The notes under the pieces: generated by a model
What the model was told of the DNA's origin: nothing
The model's input: only the letters and a program-made list of their open reading frames with translations
Databases searched by the model: none
Translations under genes and position numbers: made by a program
Shown: piece by piece, positions 1 through 5,090 of the stretch
How positions within the stretch are numbered: the first letter of the stretch is position 1
Layout: every line of letters begins with the position of its first letter
Origin: an uncultured archaeon
Lineage (GTDB): Archaea > Halobacteriota > Methanosarcinia > Methanosarcinales > Methanoperedenaceae
Reading direction: 5' to 3'
NCBI GenBank assembly: GCA_902386085.1
Contig: CABMIA010000129.1
Location: forward strand, 1 to 6,113
DNA length: 6,113 nucleotides

Positions 1-1553
1 CCACCCCTACTGCATCTCACACCGCAGCTCCGACTCGCTCTCCAACCCCTTTAGCAACTCCAACTCCATCTCCGACTCCTTCTCCAATCCCTATAGCACC
101 TTCAATTCCATCTCCGACTCCCATTCTAACATCCTTAGCAACTCCAATTCCATCCCCTACTTCCACACCAACCTCCACCGCAACACCAATTCCATCCTCG
201 ACTCCCATTCCAACCTCCCTAACTCCTGCTCCGATCACTTCAATTGCAAGTGCTAATGGGTACCGCCTGCACGAAGCGTTTCCTGATGTTATCAACGGAA
301 GGAGCTCGTTAATAGACATTGGACAAATTCCAGGTGCTGGTCGTTACAGGGATGTGATCTGGTTCGACTTGAGCATGTATAACTCTACAGACAAGATTAC
401 TAATGCCACCCTTTCGTTATTCTGGAATTTCCCTAATGTCACAAGGGACAACAGTACCATTGTCGAGATTTACAGGCCGCAGGATTGGAACCCTAACTAC
501 GTGAACTGGAACAACAGGACTAACCGCATCCCGTGGAGAAATCAGGGCGGCTACTGGTTTGATAAGAATAATGCGGGGCAGGGCAGTGTGCCTTTTGCGA
601 CAATAACCTTCAATGGCAGCGCTCTACCCGACAACAGGTATCACGGTTTTAATGTCACAGAACTTGTCCAGGGTTATACTGGTAGAAAATATGCCAACAC
701 GGGATTTTTCCTCAAGGCAAGGGACGAATATAATAACTACATCGCTTTCCAGAGCACCGCCATGCTTATGATAAACTATACTATTGGCTCAAGGTTCGGA
801 AATCCAAAGGATGAAGTCAGTTCAGGCGGCGGCAGAAGTAGTACTTTAAGTAGTAGTGGGAGCGGTGGCGGAGCCGGGGGCGCATCTGGCGAGAATTATA
901 CAAATATTGAAATGACGGAGAAATACGACCGTTTCATCTATAAAGACATCACTACCCCTTATTCTTTCAGAAAAATCGATAACCCCGTTGTTTTCGTTAA
1001 CATCACAGGCAATACAAATGCAGGCGAGATTAATGTTGCTGTGGAAGTGCTTCGAAACACGTCTTCCCTGGTAAAAACTTCCCCGGATGGCATCATATAT
1101 AAGAACATCCACATCTGGGTTGGCACCTATGGGTTTGCAACACCTGATAAAATAAAAAAAGGAGAAATAACGTTCAGGGTAAAAAGATCTTGGATAGAAG
1201 ACAATAGTATTGATCTGGATTCCATCAACATGATGCATTACGATGGTTCATGGCAATCAATGCCAACACAAAAAATCAGCGAAAATGATGCATATCTTTA
1301 TTATAAGGCCAGTGCCAATAGTTTTTCGCCATTCGTCATAACTGGTAATAAATCAAATGTTTACTCTAATGGGATTAAGCCCATTGCATTTAGCACCGAA
1401 ACTCAGAAACAGCAAGAAAAGAGTAATGAAAACATGGCCAGTGAGCCAGAAACTCCGGAGAGTCTAATCAATTTTCCATTAATTGGTTTATTATTGGGCA
1501 TCGTGACGAGTTCTATTTTGGTTTTTAAAATCAAAAAATCGAGATGGAAATGA
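1..1553 (+). CDS. Cell-surface protein with Pro/Thr stalk, disaggregatase-related domain and PGF-pre-PGF domain (5' partial)
   Basis: The reading frame is open from nt 3 to the TGA at 1551-1553 and gives 516 visible residues; the start lies off the left edge. An ATG at 354 would cut into the conserved domain, so it is not the start. Visible residues 1-82 are a Pro/Thr/Ser stalk. Residues 86-259 match the disaggregatase-related repeat (DNRLRE-like), with motifs such as GRYRDVIWFDLS, NPNYVNW and NTGFFLKAR. Residues 272-297 are a Gly/Ser linker. Residues 299-447 match the PGF-pre-PGF domain (VNITGNTNAGEINVAVEVL, IHIWVGTYGFAT, SFSPFVITG). A hydrophobic helix at about 488-509 and a basic tail KKSRWK end the protein. 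Many N-x-S/T sequons suggest glycosylation. The likely role is an adhesin or envelope component displayed outside the cell; the exact partner is unknown. The usual PGF tripeptide before the C-terminal helix is absent. Confidence 0.9.
   Translation, partial: TPTASHTAAPTRSPTPLATPTPSPTPSPIPIAPSIPSPTPILTSLATPIPSPTSTPTSTATPIPSSTPIPTSLTPAPITSIASANGYRLHEAFPDVINGRSSLIDIGQIPGAGRYRDVIWFDLSMYNSTDKITNATLSLFWNFPNVTRDNSTIVEIYRPQDWNPNYVNWNNRTNRIPWRNQGGYWFDKNNAGQGSVPFATITFNGSALPDNRYHGFNVTELVQGYTGRKYANTGFFLKARDEYNNYIAFQSTAMLMINYTIGSRFGNPKDEVSSGGGRSSTLSSSGSGGGAGGASGENYTNIEMTEKYDRFIYKDITTPYSFRKIDNPVVFVNITGNTNAGEINVAVEVLRNTSSLVKTSPDGIIYKNIHIWVGTYGFATPDKIKKGEITFRVKRSWIEDNSIDLDSINMMHYDGSWQSMPTQKISENDAYLYYKASANSFSPFVITGNKSNVYSNGIKPIAFSTETQKQQEKSNENMASEPETPESLINFPLIGLLLGIVTSSILVFKIKKSRWK
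12..221 (+). repeat. Five 42-nt tandem repeats coding a 14-residue Pro/Thr unit
   Basis: Five in-frame units start at codons at 12, 54, 96, 138 and 180, each 42 nt long and beginning with GCA (Ala). The units diverge but keep a shared pattern, for example ATPTPSPTPSPIPI, APSIPSPTPILTSL and ATPIPSSTPIPTSL. A decayed sixth unit may follow from 222. The array may extend beyond the left edge. Because the period is a multiple of three, unit gain or loss would change stalk length without breaking the frame. Confidence 0.85.
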
Positions 1554-1571
1554 TATTTCAGCATTTACCGA

Positions 1572-1591
1572 ACCTTCTTATACAAGAAGGT
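1572..1591. terminator. Hairpin between convergent genes
   Basis: ACCTTCTT and AAGAAGGT form a perfect 8-bp stem with a 4-nt loop (ATAC), 18 nt after the stop codon of the surface protein. A run of six A follows on the plus strand (1593-1598), which reads as six U on the minus strand transcript after the KaiC-like gene. It probably serves as a 3'-end structure or terminator in one or both directions. A second small inverted repeat (TCTCAA/TTGAGA, 1607-1619) lies nearby. Archaeal termination depends mainly on U-runs, so the hairpin's role is an inference. Confidence 0.5.
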
Positions 1592-1643
1592 CAAAAAATT
1601 CATCCATCTCAAATTGAGAGCATGAGGATTTGCCCTGAATGCA

Positions 1644-2561
1644 TCAACTATGGATAAACGCAGATAAGCTCAGGTTACTCTGTTCGGATAAAGGCTTCTG
1701 ATTCACAGAAGAAGATGCAATCTTTCTTGCCAGATTTCTCATGCCTACGAGTTCTATTCCGTGTTCAGTAAAAATATATTGATGGGGCATTTCATTGATC
1801 TTGGTCATTCGCATTTTCTGGATTTCAATAAAAATTGTCTTATACTTATCTAATTCATACAATTGGCGTTTATCAAAGAAAAGAATGCCATCGCTCATGA
1901 AATCAAAATCATCAAATTCTCTGATTTCAATCCCGCGTCTTTTTTCAGTAATAGCAAAGGATATAATTCTCAGTTCCTTTATCTTCTTTAAAATATTTCT
2001 CCATTGCGTGGACCGTCTTAAGTCCTTTAGATCCGAAAAGATATTGATTGAATCAAAAACAACTCTATTTGGCTTGAATATGTCAAGGATCTCAATTATC
2101 TCTTCGGTTGAATGCATGGTGAACCCGAACACTTCCAGGTAACCTTTATCGATATACCTTCCAATATCCCATCCAAAACGAAGTGATGATTTTATTAGTT
2201 GTTCTACCTTTTCCTCAAAAGAAAAAAAAATACATCGTTCGTTATTCTTCAAACCATCCATTAAGAACTGCATTGAAAACGTGGTTTTACCTGTACCAGG
2301 TGGGCCGGTTAACACAACTACAGAGCCTTCCGGTATACCCCCTTCGATGAGTTCATCAAATCCAGGAATACCGGTCTTTACCCTCTTGATTATTCTATTT
2401 ATACTTTGGGCATCTATTTTTTCTCTAAAACGGAGTTTATCCATTCCCATAAGGGCGCGTTCAATCACCGTGTTCATGGCGCCGAATTCCTTTTCATACC
2501 TTTCAAGTACTCTCATGGCGTCTGTGTTGAGTGTGGTGTGAATTGGGTGTTTATCACGCAT
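1644..2561 (-). CDS. KaiC-like RecA-fold ATPase with N-terminal ribbon-helix-helix-like segment
   Basis: This 305-aa protein has one KaiC/RadA-type ATPase domain. Visible landmarks are TGIPGFDELIEGGIPEGS (63-80), Walker A GPPGTGKTT (86-94), the paired catalytic glutamates in SFEEK (E116, E117), Walker B VVFDS (167-171), and the SDGILFF strand (223-229) followed by the KMRMT region (249-253). Residues 7-39 (IHTTLNTDAMRVLERYEKEF and onward) read as a short strand plus two helices, like a ribbon-helix-helix DNA-binding unit. The protein is shorter than two-domain KaiC and has no clear archaellum FlaH signature. Such archaeal KaiC-like proteins are generally thought to act in signalling or regulation, and the substrate here is unknown. 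An in-frame TAA just upstream (2577-2579) and no other ATG before it support the start at 2561. No clear Shine-Dalgarno is seen, so the message may be leaderless or nearly so. It is convergent with the surface protein gene. Confidence 0.9.
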   Translation of the reverse strand: MRDKHPIHTTLNTDAMRVLERYEKEFGAMNTVIERALMGMDKLRFREKIDAQSINRIIKRVKTGIPGFDELIEGGIPEGSVVVLTGPPGTGKTTFSMQFLMDGLKNNERCIFFSFEEKVEQLIKSSLRFGWDIGRYIDKGYLEVFGFTMHSTEEIIEILDIFKPNRVVFDSINIFSDLKDLRRSTQWRNILKKIKELRIISFAITEKRRGIEIREFDDFDFMSDGILFFDKRQLYELDKYKTIFIEIQKMRMTKINEMPHQYIFTEHGIELVGMRNLARKIASSSVNQKPLSEQSNLSLSAFIHS

Positions 2562-2711
2562 ATATATGAAATTAAATTATTTATGGATGAAAAATCTCAC
2601 TTGCTCTCCATATACTGAATAGTACATCCTGTTTTCGAGTTAACACAAATATGGTAAGGCAAAACAAGATTTGTAGTAATGTCAATATACCTTGATATGG
2701 AATTATTTGTG

Positions 2712-2749
2712 ATCATTAATAAGAATAACTATGTTAATGATATATATAT
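2712..2749. promoter_or_regulatory. Inverted repeat abutting a TATA-like tract
   Basis: ATCATTAA (2712-2719) and TTAATGAT (2734-2741) are perfect 8-bp arms with a 14-nt spacer. The right arm runs directly into an alternating AT tract (2740-2748). A regulator binding the arms would sit next to the TATA-like tract. On the plus strand the expected start would fall near 2770, just before an ATG at 2774. In so AT-rich a region chance occurrence is possible. Confidence 0.3.
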
Positions 2750-2810
2750 CTTATGCTCATAATTATTATATACATGACTGAAATGTATACGATTAGTACC
2801 AACGACTCTT

Positions 2811-2875
2811 CAAGCGCAGCGAGGCGCTTAGCAGCGCAAGCGGCATAGAGCTCAATCACGCGCGGAGCGCGCGCT
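2811..2875. repeat. GC-rich hairpin island in AT-rich intergenic DNA
   Basis: A block about 65 nt long rich in GCGC stands out from very AT-rich flanks. It contains a perfect 6-bp hairpin (AAGCGC 2812-2817, GCGCTT 2824-2829), a 5-bp GC-only hairpin with loop GGA (CGCGC 2859-2863, GCGCG 2867-2871), and the self-complementary 10-mer AGCGCGCGCT (2866-2875). GCGCTTA occurs twice (2824-2830, 2871-2877). It lies 25 nt past the stop codon of the leftward transglutaminase-like gene, so it could be that gene's 3' structure, a dispersed palindromic element, or a small RNA. The remainder of 2562-2899 is AT-rich with no convincing larger gene. Confidence 0.5.
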
Positions 2876-2899
2876 TAATAAAATTATGAAATATATTTA

Positions 2900-3514
2900 T
2901 TATTGCAACATCCAGTTTGGATCATAATCCCTGAGGCTCATCTGATCATTAAACATAAATAGCGGTTTAAAAGAAAATTTACTCACTTCTGTAATTGGTG
3001 CTACGAATTTTGTTTGGTGAACGCTGCCGTTCACATACTCATACCAAATATCTCTTACAAAGGTGCCGTCATCAAAGTATAGGTATCCACCCACGGCAAT
3101 TGCTTTATGCCCCTCCGCCCTATGAATACTAACCCAGACAAGGCTTTGGTCTTCACAATCCCCTTGCATTATTTTTAGAGTATAATCAGGGTTTTGCCAA
3201 TAATCTATATAATCTGGCTTGTAATCCATTTGTACCTCGTCGGTATTGTTTGCATAATATTGAATTATTGGATTATTTGGCGTAACGTACATGGATGGAT
3301 TCGCGGCAGTCCAGAAGTAATCATAATTCGCCCTTTTGACAACATCATAGTTCCATAATTTTACATCTGTAAAATCAGGCTGTTCATTGATTGATGCTTT
3401 GCTCATGATTGCAAGAATCGGGATCAAAAGCAGCAGACATGCAATAGCCAGGATTGTGATGTGTTTTAATCTGCTTGTTTTGCTGATCAGTTTGTAACGC
3501 CGTTCGAATACCAT
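2900..3514 (-). CDS. Membrane-anchored transglutaminase-like protein, catalytic His apparently lost
   Basis: From the ATG at 3514 the product is 204 aa: a basic N-terminus (MVFERRYKL), a membrane helix at about 19-37, then an outward domain. The motif GDCEDQSLVWVSIHRAEGHK (118-137) followed by AIAVGGYL matches the Cys region of the transglutaminase/cysteine-protease-like fold, with the putative nucleophile C120. Where family members usually carry HAWVE, this protein has DIWYE (155-159), so Asp replaces His. DYDP (186-189) may correspond to the region of the third residue. The protein may be a binding pseudoenzyme or may use another His (H131 and H136 lie near the Cys). The frame stays open upstream to a TTG at 3670 (256 aa). 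That start is less likely: it adds 52 residues ahead of the membrane anchor, and its GGAGGT lies about 15 nt from the TTG. No strong Shine-Dalgarno precedes 3514 either, so the start is uncertain. Confidence 0.75.
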   Translation of the reverse strand: MVFERRYKLISKTSRLKHITILAIACLLLLIPILAIMSKASINEQPDFTDVKLWNYDVVKRANYDYFWTAANPSMYVTPNNPIIQYYANNTDEVQMDYKPDYIDYWQNPDYTLKIMQGDCEDQSLVWVSIHRAEGHKAIAVGGYLYFDDGTFVRDIWYEYVNGSVHQTKFVAPITEVSKFSFKPLFMFNDQMSLRDYDPNWMLQ

Positions 3515-3557
3515 ATGTCTCTTTATTATATGCACAACGACTTCATTTCTATTGACA

Positions 3558-3596
3558 TTATTTTTCACAAGAGGGGATTGTACTACACATGAACAT
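3558..3596 (-). CDS. Possible 12-codon leader ORF upstream of the transglutaminase-like gene
   Basis: On the minus strand GGGAGG (3606-3611) sits 9 nt before an ATG at 3596, which opens a 12-residue frame MFMCSTIPSCEK ending in TAA. The Shine-Dalgarno match is better than that of the downstream gene, whose ATG is at 3514. A TATA-like CATAATATG occurs at about 3648-3656. This may be a leader peptide or a chance match; only the good ribosome-site spacing supports it. Confidence 0.2.
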   Translation of the reverse strand: MFMCSTIPSCEK

Positions 3597-3678
3597 GGAT
3601 TGAATCCTCCCTTTAATTTTTGCGACTCTTTCAGTTTTTTGGAAAAACATATTATGAGTACTTTGACCAATTTGTAAT

Positions 3679-3822
3679 TTATCTGACCTCCACAACAGCG
3701 TCAAGTACTACAGTCTCGAATGGATCGATAATTATTTTGATATCGTATTTCTGACCAAACGATAATTTCGCAGCGGGGCTATCTCCAGTAACGATATCAA
3801 CATATGTATTGGTTGCATCATA
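3679..3822 (-). pseudogene. 3' relic of a beta-rich secreted protein, possibly pilin or archaellin
   Basis: In one minus-strand frame, ending at TAA 3679-3681, 47 codons read as ordinary protein: YDATNTYVDIVTGDSPAAKL, then SFGQKYDIKIIIDPFETVVL and DAVVEVR. The alternation of hydrophobic and polar residues suggests beta strands. The pattern FGQKYDIKII resembles the last strands of archaellin and pilin-like proteins, but this is a weak match. No ATG, GTG or TTG start occurs in frame before the upstream TAA, and the sequence upstream becomes AT-rich noncoding DNA. The 5' part of the gene therefore seems deleted. The relic ends 8 nt before the upstream TTG of the transglutaminase-like frame, so the two may once have been an operon. 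Confidence 0.45.
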
Positions 3823-4013
3823 TATATAAACTAAATATATAAATAATTTTAGTTACTGTTATCAAGAGTATCTATGATTTTTAATCACTCCTTCTATGAA
3901 ATTTAATGACATATTTAAAACTTATTGTATAAATTTCTATTTTTAATAAGTTGTTCGTCATCTAAATGTATATAATCTACATGTTTGTATATATTCAAGT
4001 CGAAATAAAGGGG

Positions 4014-4028
4014 TTATGATAATCATAA
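4014..4028. promoter_or_regulatory. 15-bp palindrome, candidate operator
   Basis: TTATGAT-A-ATCATAA is a perfect 7+1+7 palindrome. A single-base centre suits a dimeric DNA-binding protein better than an RNA hairpin. It lies 23 bp upstream of the TATA-like box at 4052-4062, where an archaeal activator or repressor could act. The AT-rich composition raises the chance of coincidence. Confidence 0.35.
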
Positions 4029-4051
4029 GTTGGAGTATTATTTATATGGAT

Positions 4052-4062
4052 AAATATTTATA
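4052..4062 (+). promoter_or_regulatory. TATA-like box for the structured RNA candidate
   Basis: AAATATTTATA fits the archaeal TATA consensus (TTTAWATA-like). The usual spacing of about 25-27 nt puts a transcription start near 4083, shortly before the first stem of the nested structure at 4098. The placement is coherent but rests on sequence pattern only. Confidence 0.4.
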
Positions 4063-4082
4063 GCAAATGGATTATAATTACA

Positions 4083-4199
4083 TGTGGATATGGTAGGTTT
4101 CCTCAGCCTAGGAGTGGAGTGGGTAGCCTCCCTAAATCCCCACTCCTTTTATGGGAATTGAGGAAAGGCTTCAGTGGCTTAATTTCATACTATCTTTTT
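4083..4199 (+). ncRNA. Candidate structured small RNA with nested stems
   Basis: TTTCCTCA (4098-4105) pairs perfectly with TGAGGAAA (4159-4166). Inside it AGGAGTGG (4110-4117) pairs perfectly with CCACTCCT (4140-4147). GGG (4121-4123) can pair with CCC (4130-4132) at the tip. Two nested 8-bp perfect stems in one short block are hard to expect by chance and do not coincide with any ORF. An alternative register exists: AGTGGG (4118-4123) with CCCACT (4139-4144), and AGCCT (4105-4109 or 4125-4129) with AGGCT (4166-4170). A TATA-like box lies upstream, and TTTTT at 4195-4199 could end the transcript. The strand is inferred from these signals. It does not look like tRNA, SRP RNA or RNase P RNA, and no terminal ACA box is seen where an H/ACA guide would need one. 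It could also be a long 5' leader of the downstream cassette. Confidence 0.45.
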
Positions 4200-4379
4200 G
4201 TTAAAATCAATCTTCATAAATGCGATATAAGGGCTTTCTTCAGGCTGTTGACATATCTCCAAGTCAAAGGATGAATGGATATGTATCTTCTTTTTCTTTT
4301 ATGAGCGGGTACTTCAGATGCTATGGGTAGGGTCCTTATAATTAATGTTCAAGCAGTAAACAGCCACCTGATTTCCGAG
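4200..4379. other. Gene-free stretch between RNA candidate and cassette promoter
   Basis: No convincing gene was found on either strand. A 19-codon ORF begins at the ATG at 4272 (MNGYVSSFSFMSGYFRCYG) but has only a weak AAAGG just before it. A T-rich tract lies at 4286-4300. Confidence 0.4.
4286..4300 (+). terminator. T-rich tract, possible archaeal terminator
   Basis: TCTTCTTTTTCTTTT is a pyrimidine run of the kind that stops archaeal RNA polymerase. It could end read-through from the RNA candidate at 4083-4199 and insulate the cassette starting at 4469. It also overlaps the weak 19-codon ORF at 4272. Confidence 0.3.
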
Positions 4380-4398
4380 TTGCTAAAATTTGTAGCAA
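4380..4398. promoter_or_regulatory. Inverted repeat upstream of the small-gene cassette promoter
   Basis: TTGCTA (4380-4385) and TAGCAA (4393-4398) are perfect 6-bp arms around AAATTTG. The element ends 24 bp before the TATA-like box at 4423, a suitable place for a dimeric regulator. A functional role is inferred. Confidence 0.3.
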
Positions 4399-4422
4399 CA
4401 TGCAATATTCAGTTGTGTAAAG

Positions 4423-4433
4423 AATATTTAAAT
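4423..4433 (+). promoter_or_regulatory. TATA-like box of the two-gene cassette
   Basis: AATATTTAAAT lies about 25 nt before the Shine-Dalgarno of the 52-aa gene. A start near 4453 would give a short leader that just includes that ribosome site. Confidence 0.45.
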
Positions 4434-4454
4434 TGAATGTTTGATAATTCCCAA

Positions 4455-4461
4455 GAGGTGA
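4455..4461 (+). promoter_or_regulatory. Strong Shine-Dalgarno site deciding the 4469 start
   Basis: GAGGTGA matches the archaeal anti-Shine-Dalgarno core and is 7 nt before the ATG at 4469. It is the main reason to treat the short ORF as a real gene. Confidence 0.7.
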
Positions 4462-4468
4462 GCTTACA

Positions 4469-4627
4469 ATGAAATGTATAAGAAATGCTAATGTAAATTG
4501 TGGTTCAAAAATAATCACTTCTGAACATTTTGAATTGCCTGAATGTATGGTTAGTTTACGTGAGGATTGTCATGAATCAAAGTTAGAGATGGTATTGGAA
4601 CTTGCAAAATCAAATCAGTGGCCTTAA
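4469..4627 (+). CDS. 52-aa cysteine-containing microprotein, function unknown
   Basis: The ORF begins MKCIRNANVNCGSKIITSEH, then FELPECMVSLREDCHESKLE, and ends with a helix-like MVLELAKSNQWP. Four cysteines (C3, C11, C26, C35) and two histidines (H20, H36) could bind a metal, though no standard zinc-finger spacing is present. There is no signal peptide or membrane segment, so it is probably cytoplasmic. A well-placed GAGGTGA and a TATA-like box give good support for expression. The gene lies 35 nt before a second SD-led gene on the same strand, so the two are probably co-transcribed. I do not recognise the family. Its short length and lack of known homology leave some chance that it is spurious, but the ribosome-site evidence is strong. 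Confidence 0.6.
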   Translation: MKCIRNANVNCGSKIITSEHFELPECMVSLREDCHESKLEMVLELAKSNQWP

Positions 4628-4651
4628 GGAAGAAAAAAAAGGAACGCATCT

Positions 4652-4657
4652 GGTGAT
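4652..4657 (+). promoter_or_regulatory. Shine-Dalgarno site deciding the 4663 start
   Basis: GGTGAT matches the 3' half of the archaeal consensus and lies 5 nt before the ATG at 4663. It favours that ATG over the TTG one codon upstream (4660). Confidence 0.55.
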
Positions 4658-4662
4658 TTTTG

Positions 4663-4980
4663 ATGGATCGAATAATAAAATCTTTAATTAGTAATCCAAA
4701 GCTTATTGATGAATATGAAAAAAAACAAAGGCAAAATCTTGTCAGAGTGCAAACCACAACAGGTTCTACTTACGCAGGATACATAAAAGATAGCGACGAT
4801 GATGGAATTTGGTTTGAACCTTTGTTCGATGATTACTACCCTGCTTACATTTTCAAAACAGATATTAAGAAAATAATAGTACCTACCAATCCTGAAAAAG
4901 AAAAGAAAACGTTAAAAGGGCGTAGTGTTATTTCCACTCCCATTAAGAAGCTTAATTTAGAGTGTTCCTGCATGGATTAA
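4663..4980 (+). CDS. 105-aa protein with Sm/Hfq-like small-barrel pattern, hypothetical
   Basis: The product is 105 aa and probably cytoplasmic. Residues 1-24 form a charged helix (MDRIIKSLISNPKLIDEYEK). Residues 26-53 give strands around a glycine pattern: LVRVQTTTGSTYAGYIKDSD, then DDGIWFEP. Residues 62-74 read YIFKTDIKKIIVP. This order (helix, strand, G-x4-G, Asp-rich turn, strand, then Y-x-F-K-x-x-I) resembles Hfq and Sm proteins, where the last motif is YKHAI-like. The tail from 77 is basic and ends with a Cys pair (CSC). If the resemblance is real, it may bind RNA as an oligomer, but this rests on pattern only; another SH3-like barrel is an equal alternative. It follows the 52-aa microprotein gene by 35 nt. 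A coding-looking segment in frame 2 follows, so the protein may have been longer. Confidence 0.7.
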   Translation: MDRIIKSLISNPKLIDEYEKKQRQNLVRVQTTTGSTYAGYIKDSDDDGIWFEPLFDDYYPAYIFKTDIKKIIVPTNPEKEKKTLKGRSVISTPIKKLNLECSCMD

Positions 4981-5083
4981 AAGTGTTGATTTAATCGAGC
5001 CCATTAATTGCTTGATTGAATTTGAAGATGATTTAGAAGCTACTTTTTCTAAAAATGACATATTAATTTTAATAATACATTAA
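4961..5083 (+). pseudogene. Out-of-frame coding-like extension after the Sm-like gene
   Basis: A frame different from the 105-aa gene is open from after a TAG (4958-4960) to TAA 5081-5083 and reads SVPAWIKSVDLIEPINCLIE, then FEDDLEATFSKNDILILIIH. The segment is acidic with an alternating hydrophobic pattern (CLIEFEDDLEATF) like a barrel strand pair. It has no ATG or good ribosome site of its own. It could be the 3' remainder of a longer ancestral protein separated by a frameshift near 4960-4980, or noncoding DNA that only looks coding. Confidence 0.3.
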
Positions 5084-5090
5084 TTTTAAT
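5062..5090. terminator. AT-rich direct repeat in convergent gene junction
   Basis: ATTAATTTTAAT occurs at 5062-5073 and again at 5079-5090, the second copy overlapping the stop codon of the pilin-like gene. T-rich runs lie on the plus strand here and at 5043-5048, so it is a plausible two-way U-tract termination zone between convergent transcripts. Confidence 0.3.

Noticed and set aside
12..221. Borg-like or CRISPR-like repeat array
   Set aside because: The units are in frame, imperfect and without unique spacers; they are explained as a coding Pro/Thr stalk.
17..319. Minus-strand ORF of 100 aa rich in Gly and Val
   Set aside because: It is the antisense shadow of the 42-nt Pro/Thr repeats in the surface protein gene.
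846..1238. Minus-strand ORF of 130 aa
   Set aside because: It lies wholly inside the PGF-pre-PGF coding region, which has clear family motifs in the other strand.
1795..2618. Plus-strand ORFs at 1795-2142, 2281-2541 and 2406-2618
   Set aside because: They are antisense to the KaiC-like gene, whose Walker motifs prove the minus-strand frame.
4098..4166. H/ACA guide RNA
   Set aside because: The two-stem layout is suggestive, but no ACA box follows the lower stem and no kink-turn is evident near the tip.
4551..4757. Minus-strand ORF of 68 aa
   Set aside because: It runs antisense across both genes of the small cassette, which have Shine-Dalgarno sites, and it has no ribosome site of its own that I could see.
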